A DNA stretch of 64,000 nucleotides, taken from Paroedura picta. Lineage: Eukaryota; Chordata; Lepidosauria; Squamata; Gekkonidae. Positions 32,731-45,680 of this stretch are shown in pieces. The position numbers and the translations under genes are program-made. The stretch covers positions 11,280,501 to 11,344,500 of the forward strand of contig NC_135384.1 in assembly GCF_049243985.1 (NCBI RefSeq), read 5' to 3'. The notes beneath the pieces are model-generated. The model did no database searches. It was not told the DNA's origin and saw nothing but the letters and a program-made list of their open reading frames with translations. Position 1 is the first letter of the stretch, and every line of letters starts with the position of its first letter.

Positions 32731-32732
32731 AT

Positions 32733-35700
32733 TTAAGGTTTTTTCCTTATCAACTGCTCTCTTCTGTTCAGTTCAGGCCTCAAGAGAATGACATAGCATT
32801 TGGGGAAAAAGATACAGCCTAGTAAGCCGGCACCGGAAGCTAAGATGGAGAAGATCTCCACGGCTACCATGTTTTTTCCTTTAGTGCTCAGGTAGGTCGG
32901 GACAAAAGATACCCAAACACTGCAAAAGACCAACATGCTGAAGGTGATGAATTTGGCTTCATTAAAGCTATCAGGCAACTTCCTAGCTAGGAAAGCCACA
33001 ATGAAGCAGACAGTGGCAAGAAATCCGATGTAACCCAAGGCACAGTAAAACATAATGACTGATCCTTCATTGCACTGCACTATGATTTCTCTGCTCAGTG
33101 AATGGGTGTCCAAATCTGGGAAGGGAGGAGAAGTACCAAGCCAAATTATACAAATGCTAATTTGAACAAAAGTGCAAAAAATAACAATATAATGTGCCAG
33201 CTGTTTCCCCACCCATTTTTGGAATGGATTTCCTGGTTTGGAGGCCATAAATGCTATAACAACAATCATCGTTTTAGCCAAGACAGAAGAAACAGCAACA
33301 GAGAGGATGATGCCAAAAGTCATCTGTCGGAGGAGGCAGGTCACTTTGTTAGGCCTTCCAATGAAGAGCAAGGAGCAGAGGAAGCAAAGGAGAAGAGAAA
33401 CAAGTAGAATGTAGGTCAAGGTCCGATTATTGGCTTTAACAATGGGAGTGTCCTGGTGCATGATGAAGGCCAGAAGCACCAGAGCTGTTATCAGAGAGAA
33501 GGAAATAGCTAACAAGGCTAGAATAATGCTCATAGTCTCCGGAAATGATAGAAAGTTTGGAATCTTGGGAAGGCAGTGGTCTCGTTCCTGGTTTGGATAA
33601 TGACCTTCAAAGCACGTGATGCAATAATCCATATCTGAAAGGAGACAATAACTTTCTTAGACAATTCAATCATTCAACAAGTTTTTCTAAGGTTCTACCA
33701 TATATTTTATCATCAACCCATGATGGAAACACTGACAATCTTGAAGAAGAAATGCCCACATTTGCACCTTCAGAGAAATATTGAGTTGAGAGCCTCAATC
33801 CCTTTGTTATTAAAGAACTTTATTGGGTCTTGGTGGTTTCTGTAAATACCCCTCAATTTATTACTGGAAAGTTTTAAAAAACTAAACAAAAACAGAACTA
33901 AGTAGTAGTGTCCAAGAATTCTGTTTCTCTCAAATTTGATTACCTTTAACATCTGAAAAGCTCTGGAAATAAATAGAGAAAAGCACCGGAACGTTCAGCA
34001 TGAGGAAGTGTAATGTGAGACAAAAATTCCCACCAAGTATACACTAATAAAGTCTGAATTTGTGACAATTGAGAATGAAAGAGAACTTGAGGCAAACAAT
34101 CAATGGAAATTTAGACCAGGGGGAAACATCAGGAGAAAGATTTGACTTCTACGATCTGTTGTTGGCCATTCGGATGAACAGGTTGATAACTATTGACTAA
34201 GGATGCTGGATCTGATGGACCACTGTTTGAATACAGTAGGTCTGATTCACAGGTCTGAACCACTACCCACCCTGCAGCTGATCAAATGTTGGGAATCTTT
34301 AAGAGAAATCATTATCTGAGCATCTCCTACCCTCTTTGTTTGACATTTCCCCTTGTGGACACCAATCACAATGGTAGCAACAGAATTTCTCCCCTTCCTT
34401 CTTCTTCCTGATGTGACCAGGCTTGCAGTTATCATTACACTGAGAGTAAGGAGGAACCTGTCCATGTATAAAGCAAGAAGAATTGAGAAGCTATTGCAAT
34501 AATTCAGTCTGAATACAGTTATGAAAGTGTGATATCAGAGATTTCAAAGATAGCTCCTTCTTCAAAGCTGATGTAACTAAACATGGCATAGGTTATTGAC
34601 ATGCTTGTTGAGCCCAGTGACTTATGAAATTTCATGAATAAAACATTCACGGAGACCATTTGACCCCCTTGTACTGTATACCCACCCATTTCTAATTGTT
34701 TGAGAGACTCTAAGGCATTTTCTCACATGTAGAAGGTGTCTGTTCCACTGAATCCTGTCCTTGTGGATAATTACTCTTTCATTTAGAGGAAGCCGAGGAT
34801 CCAGTTTCCCGATCTTGACTTTGATGTAAGACTTATTTGGAAAAGTGATCAAGTTGGTAATATCAAATCCTCCTTTCATTTCTCCATGTTCACTGAAGTC
34901 CACTTCCTCCCCAGCACTGTTGTTGAAAGCAGTTCTCTGAAGAAGGGCGTGGAGCTTGGGGAAAAGAGAAAGAACATTAGGAGGCCGAGAATCCATGGCT
35001 TGTATTTGAGTGTGCTCACCAATACCTTTCAGCTTCAAACAGATTTTAGCATTACTTTCTTCTAGGATAGAAGTAATTTAGGAATGCAATGGTTTGGTTT
35101 TTGTTCCTGGGAATAAACTTTCATTGCCAGACAGAAGGCAAAGGAATGAAGTGTGATTCAGGGTATTTCTTGAATGAAGGCTACTTCCAAAAATGACCCA
35201 TTTTGGTTTTGCTGCTTCCAAATCCCTGTGAAAAGGAAGCATCCATAGCCCACTGTTGGACATTTGATAGACACTCAGAATGTCCCAGGAACAATCCTCA
35301 ACATTTCCAGTTTAAAGGTTAGGTACTAGGGTCAGGTGAAAAACCTCTGATGGAAACTCTACAGACCTGCTGGCCATCTTAGTCAACGTTGATGAGCCAG
35401 CTTGGTGTAGTGTTATGAGTGGTGGCTTCTAATCTGGTGAGCTGGATTTGTTTTCGTCCTCCCCCACATGAATCCAGTTGGTTGACCTTGGGTTCATCAC
35501 AGCCCTGATAATTTCATTTTAACCTCTCTCTGCCTCACCTACCTCACATAGTGTCTGTTGTGGGGAGAGGAAAGGAAGATGATTGTAAATTGCTTTGAGA
35601 CTTCTGGTTGCAAAAAGCAGCATATAAAAACCAACTCTTCTTCTTCTTCTTCTTCTTCTTCTTCTTCTTCTTCTTCTTCTTCTTCTTCTTCTTCTTCTTC

Positions 35701-38700
35701 TTCTTCTTCTTCTTCTTCTGTATAAGATAGTTGCCTATGTATTCATAGAAGAGGCAGGAGGTGGTAGGAAAAAAGTTATTCTGATCTCTATGAACCACTT
35801 TAAAACCACCGTTTGACTCAAGTTAATCAAAAAGGGAGAAGGGCGGGGTTTCACCTACCTACTTCCTAGGTGAAACCAAGAGTTTAACCAGCAAGGACAA
35901 TGTGTTACTCAAGTATCCATTCAACTTGAGAGAATAATCTTTATTGTTTATTTATTGATGGTTATAAAATCCATTGCAATGTATGGCTGTGAAAGTTGGA
36001 CCATAAGGAAGGTCGAGCGTCAAAGAATTGAGGCTTTTGAACTCTGGTGCTGGAGAAGACTCTTGCGAGTCCCTTGGACTGCAAGGCGAACAAACCGGTC
36101 AGTCCTAGAGGAGATCAGCCCTGACTGCTCCTTAGAAGGCCAGATCCTGAAGATGAAACTGAAATACTTTGGCCACCTCATGAGAAGGAAGGACTCCCTG
36201 GAGAAGAGCCTAATGCGGGGAGCGATTGAGGGCAAAAGAAGAAGGGGACGACAGAGAATGAGGTGGCAGGATGGAGTCACTGAAGCAGTAGGTACAAACT
36301 TAATTGGACTCCGGGAAATGGTAGAGGACAGGAAGGAACTGGAGGATCATTGTCCTTGGGGTCGCGATTGGTTGGACACAACTTCGCACCTAACAACAAC
36401 ATATAATCCATAGGATGGGGAAATTTAGTAGGGGGAGTGAGAAGCCTTACTGGGCAGGGGACTGATGACAGCTAAGTGACTTTCTGCCAGTCAGGTGGGC
36501 AGGAAAAAGGCTTAGAGGTCCCATTCCCCTACTCTTACCAAAAATCTGAACTTTAAACATGGCAGGAGTCTGCTTTGTTCCAGGTGAAGAGCAATTACCT
36601 TCCATGGAGGCACCTTCAGAGAAGCCAACCTGCCTTCATTATCCACTGCTTTGTGCTTGGTTCTAGATGAGTCCAAGACATGTAGGGCATGTGCAAGTGC
36701 ATAGACAGCATTGTATATAATGTAGCTAAGGCCAGTCATGCTCATTTCAAAAAAGGTTGCCGGGACATCCTCCAGTCTCTCCTCTTCAGTGCATAATTCA
36801 GCATATTTTGCTTGATGAAGGGAATCTGGCAGCATACAGTCGAACACTTGCTCCCAGAAGTCCTTGATAAAACCATCCTCCTTGGCCCAAGAAGGATTTA
36901 AAAGCTGAAGGAATTTATGGAAGCCTGGGATGTCCTTGGAAGGAACGGAGAAGGAAAGAGCACCATGGAATAGTTCGATATCAAGTGCTTTTTGCATAGA
37001 ATTGAATCCAAAATCTACCTGGGCTGTTGTAATCCATACCTTTCCAACAGAGGTTCTCTCGACATATTCAATATCTGTTAGAGCCTCTAGCATTGTGGAC
37101 ACAAAGATCATGCTTGCCAGCCACATAAATGTTCCAATTTCTCCATATACAACAATTACATTAGCTTTGCTGTTGAGGAAGTTTATTTTACTACTGTCCA
37201 CAAACATGGTCAGATGTTCTATGTTCTCCAATTCAATATTTCTTGGAGCCTTTTCTATGAAGGCTGCACAGATTCCCTTCCTGGAAAGCATTGGCTCCAA
37301 CTTCTGCAAGAAGTGATCTCCCCTTTCTTCATCCATAGTAATGAGGCCAACCCATTTCCACTTGAAATGCAGAAGTAACTGGACAATTCCCTCATACTGA
37401 AGGGCTTCCTGAGGGAAGACGTGGTAAAAGGAAGGGTGACCAGTTGGGCCATCCTCATCTGACTCAAAGCAGCCATAGGCCAACTAATAAGAGGAAAAAA
37501 TCAAGTTACAGAGGGGTAATGGGAGTACTTAACTCTATTAATGTAAATCAGATTAAATATCAACTTGGCTTTCCAGACTGTTGCCCATGTGCTTTCTCTG
37601 CACATTTCTTCCTTCTGTTAGTAGAACTGTCTGGAATGATCTTGTTTATTTAAAACATTCATAAGCCATGTTTTCCCCTCTCAGTGCTCAATGTGGTATA
37701 AAATGTGAATTAAACAAGTATTATAAAAATTCACAACCCCCTACACTTTTGAGCCTCAATAATTAGAGGAGCAAATTAGAGGTCAAATGAATTCTAAATC
37801 AAATTGCATTCAACTAAAGAAATAAAATGGGTGGGTCGGATACACCTCAATGACCCATTATGCACGGGGGTTTTAGCGCACATTCGGGGTGGAATGGCGG
37901 CAACTAAAATCACGGATAACGCACGGAGCCGGCTGCAACCGGCTGCAGCTTCGGTGCATGCCGCCGAAAAAGCAGCGTCAGTGAAACACGGAAGAAAGCG
38001 CAGCTTCCGGGTGAGCGGGGCGCAACCAGAAGCGGCGCCAGGATCGGCGCGTGCATAATCGGTTACTCTGGGTTTTGCCACCGTCGCGCCCCGCCCCGTG
38101 CATAACCGGTATGCGTCGCGTCTTCCCCCTCCGCGTTTTCCACGTGACCCGAAATCGCCGTTTCGGCGGCCGTGCATAATGGGCCATTGGGAGACAGTTC
38201 CCTAATTGTGTGGCCACTACTGAAAAGACCCTCTCTCATTTCCCCAATAGCTTCCTTGATGGGTGGGAATTTGGTGGGTTTCTGAGTTCCTGGCCAGGAT
38301 CCTGTTTGCAAAGTGACCCAAGTTCCGAGCCATGCAGGGCTTTTAAGAACCACGCTATGCTGGTCTCAGAGGGTGTCTGCGAGGGAGACAGTGTAGAACA
38401 CACTTTAGGAGCTTAACTCCTGTTTTGCCTGATTAACATTCACAACTAGTACTCATCCTTATCCATGGTTCCTTTTTATATTTGTGAAACAGCCCTGCGG
38501 GAGAAGCGTGTCCGGGTATCTGCGCTTGAATACGCGCCAATCAGTGCCTGATTGGGCCAGCCCTTATGCCCCCCCCCCCCAGCAGTCTCCCTCACAAAGT
38601 GACTATAACGAGGAGAAGAAGGGAAGGTGATTTTAAAATAGAGACACCTGAGGCCTGCTGGGTGACTGTGGGCTATTCCCAGTTCTCTCAGTGCTTTCAG

Positions 38701-41251
38701 CCCCACTTCACTCACAGGTTGTCTATTGTGGGATTTTCGTTTTCTGACTGCCTCTCTGTCTCAGTCTGTGTTCCCAGAGTGACGCAGGGGCCTCTGTGGG
38801 CATGCACATACATTCTTTTTGAAGGGGCACATGTGAGGGGGAGAGCTTTCCCTTTCAGCCTCATGTTCAGCTGACTGGGAAGCTGCAGATAAGCCCCCTC
38901 TCACAATACTTCATTGGCTGCTGAAGGGCATAGCTAAACCATGCGTGTCTCTTCTTCCCTCCAACATTTCTGACCAACCACACAGAGTTGCTGTGCAGAT
39001 GACACAGGTTCATATTTGGGGTTCTTTTGCCCTCTCTTTCATCTGCACAACAACCCTGCATAGGACGCTGGCCGAACAGCCAGCAGGATGAGCTGGGGGT
39101 GGCGTGATGCAGGTACATCCCACCTGGCCAATTTACTCTGGACAGCCCTTACCGGCAACAGCTTTCTGAAGACTGTATTAGTTTGCACAACAAGCATTAT
39201 TTCTAGTTTCATATATTCCTCTGTTGAATATTGCCTGGTTTCGGTGTTCATGTTGTGTGCACAGATGGAAAATCACAAAGTATTCAGGAGAATAAGAGCA
39301 AGTTCATTATTCCACAGAGATGAAGTGGAGAAGCCGCCCCCCCCCTTCCCCCAAAAAATTGTGATTCGATTTCATAGTTCATTGTGTAGATTTATATGAA
39401 CTGTTAATATTGGTGTCCAAATCAAACCAGCACCTAAATAGAATGAAGTACTGCAACATAAATAATAATATAACAAATAAATAAATATCTAAAAATGCCC
39501 TCCCCCCCAAACAAACACTCCAACATATTCAACCTGAAGAAATAGCACACAATTTTTTTTTTAGTTGCCATTTCAAGATTCGTATTGCACCCAAATGCAA
39601 CTTTACACATTTCACTTCTTTCCTTATTTTTTTGGATATATGATTGAACCAGACATGAGATTTGTCAAAGTAAAAATAATCCCAGTTCCCTGATCATACC
39701 TGTGGGATCTTGTACAGACTTAAGAGAGTTTCTATGTCTTTTGTGGTTTCAGAAGTATGCCCTCCAATGATGCCAATCATGTTTTTCTGGGTGCCACATT
39801 TGTAATTTGGGGTGAATTCATGTGATTTGAAGAGGAGGTCCAGGGTGATCCTGTGAATCCATTTTGGAAGTATGGTGGAGTCACGGATGTGGAACCCAAG
39901 AGTGACATTGGGCAATATGCTGGGGTTCTCATTGATCTCACGGACGGCAAACACCACGGCAAGGACATGCTGGTAGAACTTGGTTACCAGGCTGCAAAGA
40001 GAATCATTCACTGTTTTAGAAGAGAACACTTCTAAACATCTGGATTAGTCACAATATTGTGTCTGAGAACACAGCAATGTCAGGGTCTCACCTGAACCAG
40101 AGGAATAGCCCATCTGATTCATTTCTCATTTCCCATAGCACAGTGCTCCTGGGAAACCCACCAGTTGGACAAAGAGCCATCAGTGATTCCCACTGTACCC
40201 CAATGACTGGCATCCAAATGGTTACTGGAGGGCCCTATTTCTTACCAAAACAGATGGCCCATGATAGATCCATCAATCAATGTGTCTAATTCTCTTTTGG
40301 AAGTGTAATCCTATATTGTTCAGCATAGCAAGTGTTCTGTGAAGAATTACTTGTAGATATCTGCTCTATCCTGATTTTGAGTTTTACTATTGTGAAGCAT
40401 GAGGAAGACATTCTTGTTCTACTTTTTTCCAAACTATGCATAATCTTTTTTTCACTTCTTCTGTCATGTATTTTGTATAAAATGCTTAGAGATATTGAAC
40501 TTGAGGGATAAAAATGCATCCCTACCGATGTCACACGTGGTTCAATCTGTATTGATAAACATTACAAACCTCTTGTGTCAAAATAGTTTTGCATATTTAC
40601 CACCTGGATATCTTCTCGGAAGCCTAATATATTTTTCCAAGAATTTGTTCCCTCCTCATCACTTTTCCATTCAAATCTTGATATCCCTTGTGCAGAATGG
40701 AGATGTATTTTGTGATCTTTAATCAAATCCCTACCTCCTGCTCTACACCTTCTGATTTAGGATAGCTCAGTACATACATGCTATAACCAAAAAGTGTGCA
40801 ATCCCCTCAGGATTTCTTAAAGAAGCAATGTGTCCTGTCACTGGAAAAGCATGACCATTGGCCTTGGAACAGGAGGAGTTCCTTTTGGTAGCCACCGGAC
40901 TTAGTGTCCATCCAGTATTTAAAAAATGCCCACTTAGTTTTGCAAATATACCAGATTTACACAAATAAAATCAGACAGCATCATCATTTCTACCTTACAG
41001 GATCACTGATTCACTTACAGTGGCTGACAGTCATAATCCTGGTCGGAGCGCTGCAGAAATTGAATCTTTTGGGACGGACACCCAATATGAGTGACAATTC
41101 CACCAATCAGGATTTCACCCGGCTGATACCACTGATGTGGGATCTGAGGAGGACTGTTTCCAGTGCATTTCATACTATATGTTTTATCCACAAGCAACGG
41201 CATGTGTATCAGCAGCAACATCACAGATTCTTCCAAGTGCAGCCAAAACAT
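32733..41251 (-). CDS. Vomeronasal type-2 receptor, gene 2 (intact, 888 aa)
   Basis: Minus-strand exons: 41251-41019, 39991-39700, 37483-36599, 34954-34727, 34457-34331, 33634-32733. All have GT/AG ends and consistent phases, and the joined frame is open. The leader starts at [14 protein letters not shown]; the codon four positions upstream, Met in genes 1 and 3, is ATA here. The 7TM exon differs from gene 1 at about 14 of 299 residues by eye. Exon 3, the ligand-domain core, differs at roughly 40 of 295. The Cys-rich exon reads [15 protein letters not shown]. Introns hold a Bov-B end antisense to the gene (intron 3), a GC-rich MITE (intron 2) and the shared MIR-like SINE. Confidence 0.93.
35391..35719 (+). 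mobile_element. MIR-like SINE with (CTT)n in V2R gene 2 intron 3
   Basis: Starts at GATGAGCCAGCTTGGTGTAG and ends with the ACCAACT stretch. A pure CTT tract follows (35636-35719). It occupies the same position as the copies in genes 1 and 3. Confidence 0.78.
35960..36405 (+). mobile_element. Bov-B (RTE) LINE 3' end
   Basis: The + strand encodes about 145 uninterrupted codons of the Bov-B C-terminus: [59 protein letters not shown] and [18 protein letters not shown]. The 3' end is CTAACAACAACA. It is 5'-truncated and antisense in intron 3 of V2R gene 2. Genes 1 and 3 have the uninterrupted intron at the matching place, so it inserted after duplication. The open frame also points to a young copy. 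Confidence 0.9.
37852..38185. mobile_element. GC-rich MITE with GACCCATTATGCACGG ends
   Basis: The ends GACCCATTATGCACGG and CCGTGCATAATGGGCC are inverted with one mismatch. The interior is GC-rich with many CpGs. V2R gene 3 carries the empty site in the same intron (about 55009, ACACCTCATTGGGAG). The ends resemble the GGGCCCATTCTGCACAC family in the butyrophilin-like gene. Confidence 0.75.
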
Positions 41252-42514
41252 GCTTCTCTCTATGTAGTCTCTCCTGAGTCTCCTTTATGGCGTTGTCATT
41301 CGTTTCAATCTGGTTTGAAAAAGAAAACTCAGGTGGCTCTCACACCTTCCAGCACAATTTTAAAGGGTATAAATACGAACCTTATCTTTCATGTCCCAAC
41401 TCTTTGCTTTGTAACCTACTTGAGAGATAGAGATATGAAAACTGCCTCTCTCTAGTCCCCTGTTTTAGCAGAGACTGGCTCAGTGGTGGCTTTTATCACC
41501 AGAACGTTGAGACTTCATTTCTGATTTGTTTTCGGTCTCCTTCTGGAAAGGGATTCGAAGTTCGACAGGGTGCAGAAGTGACAGTGATTTTGATAATTAT
41601 AGAGAAGCTAATCTCCTCTGAAAATCTTGTTAATGTTCAGGGATAATTTGCTGCAGCAATACTGAAGAAATATATTTGTACTTACCTCAGCTTCTCTCTA
41701 GGGAGAACGGCAGGTGGAATGGTGATCTTTAACCAACAGAGGTCTTTCCTATCCATTATGTATTTCAAAGAAAAACCTGAGGGATTCTCAAAAGGGAAGC
41801 AACAATGCAAGAACTGCGAACAACTTCTCTTCGGAGAAGTTTATTTAATTTCAACAGCTTTTTTCAAACTTTTAATGATGGAGGAGCCCCTAAAATAATT
41901 TTTCAGGTTTCATGGAGCCCCAGAAGTGATGTCAGCTGTCCATGCCTCCATGCCATGCCCCCCAGTAGTTACATGTCGCCATTTAACTTTTATGTTAACA
42001 CGCAGGCTTCTGAGCTTGACCAAGAGCTGTTCCCCTTTTCCTGTTTAGCTAAAACCTCCCCCTCTTACCTTGGCTTAGCCATGCAAAAAACTGTGTGTTG
42101 CAAGCAAGATCTCACTGCAATGCTTGGATAAGCTCCACCAGGGTGCTTAGCCATTGGTCTACCTCCCCTCTCCCTCCCTGTTGCCCTGGGAAGCAGGGCC
42201 ACGGCATAAAAGAGGGAGCGGGGAAGCAAGGGATTGCTCTCTCTGTCCTTTGAAAGTTTAAATGCCCAGCCCCGGAGCAGTGAAGTCCGCAAAATTGGGA
42301 TTTGGCCATGAAGATCAACGCGGTAGGCTAATTTGGGCCATTTTCAGATGGGCTGTTTCTGAATTAACGCTGATTCACGTATTTATCATCTGAAACAGTC
42401 CAAAATGCACATGCCTACCACAACCCCAAATAGTTTTTTCTATTCGCTGGCAGGGGCTCATGGGAATTGTAACCTATGAACATTTGGAGGGCCGTAGTTT
42501 GACTAGCCCTGATT
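41252..42514. other. Upstream flank of V2R gene 2
   Basis: 41252-41800 aligns with the upstream regions of genes 1 and 3 and probably contains promoter sequence. At 42130-42250 is a GC-rich block with CATAAAAGAGGGAG, a TATA-like motif on the + strand and so unlikely to serve the minus-strand V2R. 42447-42510 is half of a short hAT-like MITE related to 12706-12793. Confidence 0.45.
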
Positions 42515-43430
42515 AAGATGTTTATAGTCTGCCATTTATCATGTCTGAAAGAAACTAAAAGAATAACCCTCTAGGCACATCCTCAATGTCCCTTCAATAA
42601 TAACTTGCATTTTTAAATGTATTTCATGTGCTAATACATTTATAGTATAGTTTTATTACATCTATACTGGCAAAAAAAAAGCCTTTTGAACTTTAAAATC
42701 GAACTGGCGGTAGGCAGCCAGGACACCCATTCAGGCTGAGAAGGCTTGGCACAGCCTTTCCCAGCCATGGCAAGGCTTCCCGGGATGAATGGGAGTGGTG
42801 GCTAGGAGTCTCCTGGTCATACCCCCCCCCACCCTGAGTAGCCTCACCAAGTGTTGGATAGGCCACATTGGGCCTTCTTGGGGCAAATGGAAGCAGTGGC
42901 TGGGACTCACATACCCAGTCATTCCCAGCCATGGCTCTGGTTCGGCCCGAGAATGGATGGCACAGCCGTTCTTGGCTGTTTTGAGGCATCCCTGGTCAAA
43001 GGGGAGGGCTGGCTTGGACTCATATGCCCCCCCGCAACATTGGAAGCAGTTGAAAGGCAGTGCTGGGCCTTCTCGGGTTGAGAGGGAGCCCTTTCTGGGA
43101 CTCGGCTCCCCGATTTGACTTCTGGGGGTCGGGGGAGGGAGGAGTTGTCTAACTCCTTTCCCGGTGGCAGCCAGGTGGCGAATGGCAGTGAGTGCATCAG
43201 AGCTGTCATCACTGTTCTGTTGGAGATGAGCAAGCCAGGCCAATCAGGATGCTCAAACCTTTACTGTGCACATCCTAATTGGTCCATGGATGAAAAGCAG
43301 AGACCAGCCTGGCTCCACCTACAAGGACTCTGCTCAAATACTAAAGACAGCTAAGTGTTAAATATTTGTGGAAGCTACCCCAAGATAATCGACTGAATAG
43401 GAGCAACCTATATATAAATAAAATAAGAAA
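42515..43430. repeat. V2R inter-gene block Y, copy in front of gene 3
   Basis: Aligns with 59740-60860 (apart from the insertion there) and in part with 31835-32130. Many overlapping frames of 70-170 codons occur on both strands, but none has splice support or family resemblance. Non-coding as far as I can see. Confidence 0.6.
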
Positions 43431-43435
43431 TTATA

Positions 43436-43728
43436 GAACAGAAAGATATTAATCAGAGAGATGTCATAAACATTTGCAGTATGTTGAAAGCATACTGTCA
43501 AGCAGTGCTTATAAACATTTTTCTAATCTGTCATGGTGGAATAAAGTGCCACTTCAAATAGTCTTTCTCTCAAACATACACAAACCCCAGTTGACATTTG
43601 ACATTTGAGGCTTACAACCATAAATAAATTACGTTATTTCTGTAACACCCTGTTCTATCAGCTTGAGGTGGTGAATTACATTATAAAACCATAGATAATA
43701 AAATCATACAATGAATTACATTCTTACA
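43436..43728. repeat. Truncated extra copy of the V2R 3' flank (block Z)
   Basis: Matches the V2R 3' flank, including the AAAGATATTAATCAGAGAG start and the AATAAAATCATACAATGAAT stretch. It breaks off at 43728, where intact copies go on toward exon 6. A full copy of the same block follows at 44990-45680 before gene 3. Confidence 0.8.
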
Positions 43729-44618
43729 AGCTGGAGAGCTAGGATATGCCATTCCAGACCGGTCCCTGATCTTTATGAAAAAGGTTACCTGGGGTGTCCC
43801 TGCCCCCTTTTCCTTCATTCTCCTCTCCAGAGGGTTACTTCATTCAGCTCTCAAGGGATGTGGCTGCCCTCTTTTCCTTCACTCTCCTCACCTGCCCCAA
43901 GGGAGGATAGGATGGTACAACTGCCATCTGAGCATGGCTGGGGCTTTTCCATCCCCAATGAACCAGTTAGTAACAATGAGATAGCATCTGGAACCCTCCC
44001 AGGAGCCAACTTTTGCTCCATTGCTACTGTGCTGATGCTACTGTGCTAGTTTCATCAGGCCTAACTGCCAGATGTTTGGCTATCCTGACATGGCAACTAG
44101 CAGGGATAGGACTGAGTTCCACCAGCCAGAGAAGATGCTCTACCCAGCTCTCTTATTCTTGCGTCCTCCATAGCTGGTAATGCTTGCAGAGGATGGTGAT
44201 GTTAAACCACCTTTGCTTCTCACTTGGCTTGAAAGGCCATTGCTGGGGTTGCAATGAGTAAGTTCTTACTGAATTTCCCTTACACATGTATGCTGGGCAG
44301 AAATGCATATCGTTCCTCTCTGTTTGTAAAGGCAAAGATAACATTACTCAAAGGTTTTTCTTCTTCAGTCACTGCTTTGAGGAATCAGGAAGCCCACACG
44401 GGGAGATTTACACTCAAGCAGAATTGTACAATTAAAGGATGTAATGGTGCTTAGGTTTGTGGGGTGCCCATGTTATCCTAAGCAAGTCTGTTCAGCATTC
44501 TTAGGATTTGACTGTTTGCTCAAAGAATTCTTTAATTCTATTTTGTGTTTTTAAAAGCGGTAAAATATTTCATTTATACTTGAATCTCTGTATTTTAAAA
44601 AGCATTTCATGTATTCAT
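43729..44618. repeat. V2R upstream block X, displaced copy
   Basis: 43890-44356 aligns with 58940-59385, a block that normally lies upstream of exon 1 of a V2R. Here it directly follows a truncated 3' flank, with no receptor exons between them. The ATTACTCAAAGG at about 44347 is the empty site of the hAT copy at 59386. Confidence 0.7.
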
Positions 44619-44899
44619 AAAGGTAAAGGTATCCCCTGTGCAAGCACCAAGTCATGTCTGACCCTTGGGGTGACGGCCTCTAGCGTTTTCATGGCAGACT
44701 CAATACGGGGTGGTTTGCCAGTGCCTTCCCCAGTCATTACCGTTTACCCCCCAGCAAGCTGGGTACTCATTTTACCGACCTCGGAAGGCTGGAAGGCTGA
44801 GTCAACCTTGAGCCGGCTGCTGGGATTGAACTCCCAGCCTCATGGCAGCCTTTCAGGCAGCCTTTCAGCAACTTACCACCATGCGTCACAAGGGGCTCT
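44619..44899 (-). mobile_element. tRNA-derived SINE with Bov-B-like tail, copy 3
   Basis: Reverse orientation, tail first (AGGTAAAGGTATCCCCTGTG). It is flanked by TCATGTATT on both sides, a target-site duplication. Confidence 0.85.
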
Positions 44900-44989
44900 T
44901 CATGTATTAATACATTTATATTATAGTTTTACTACAAATATTGCTGGAAGCCGCCCTGAGATGACGGGCTTAATACGAGCAGCCTAGAT

Positions 44990-45680
44990 GTAAATAAAAT
45001 AAAAAGTGTAGCACAGGAAGAAATTAATCGGAGAGATGTCAAATACACTTGCCGTATCTTGAGAGCAACCTATCAAGCAGTACTTATCCAAATTTTTCAT
45101 ATCTGACATTGTGAACCAAAGTGCCCCCTCAAATTATCTCTCTCCCTCTAACTCACTCACAAACAAATCTCATTTGAGGCTTAAAAGCATAAATAAATAT
45201 TTTATTTGTATACCACCTCATTCCATCAGATCGGGGCAGAGAGCTACATTATAAAACCATAGATAATAAAATCATACAATGAATTACCTTCTTACAATTA
45301 TAAATCTACCTCATAGTTTTGATTCACTATATGGCCTTTCAGAGACGGGAGGGGGGCTCCAATGGTACATGATTCATGTGAACTCACCAATGCTAGTTTG
45401 TGTTTTTGCCCGGCCTCAACCAAGGGCCTAGTGGAACAGCTCAATTTTGCACACTCTCCAGGATTGTGTCAGATCCCAGATTTCCTGAGGCAAACCATTC
45501 CCTCACATTCCACAATGAAACATTCCAATGTATAATTCCTCTGTTTGAAAAGAAAACCTAATCTAATTAATGATTTCAGGAAAGGATTCATGGGTTTCAT
45601 TATGTGCACAAAATGAAAATTTCCTATTAGAGCTTGATAAAAATAAACCTGGAGTAAAAGCAGGTGGCTAATTAAAGAAT
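44990..45680. repeat. 3' flank of V2R gene 3 (block Z)
   Basis: Homologous to 19014-19640, 32140-32730 and 60890-61589. It holds a TTTTATTTGTATACCACC stretch like a reversed LINE tail, which also supplies AATAAA on the V2R strand. No exon seen. Confidence 0.7.

Noticed and set aside
35955-36413. 152-codon + strand frame as a host gene
   Set aside because: It is the C-terminus of a Bov-B LINE.
42130-42250. TATA-like promoter for V2R gene 2
   Set aside because: The motif is on the + strand, about 950 bp from exon 1 and on the wrong strand for a minus-strand gene.
42731-43243. 170-codon minus-strand frame and partners
   Set aside because: Block Y is non-coding repeat sequence; the paralogous copy near 60400-60770 does not keep the same frame.
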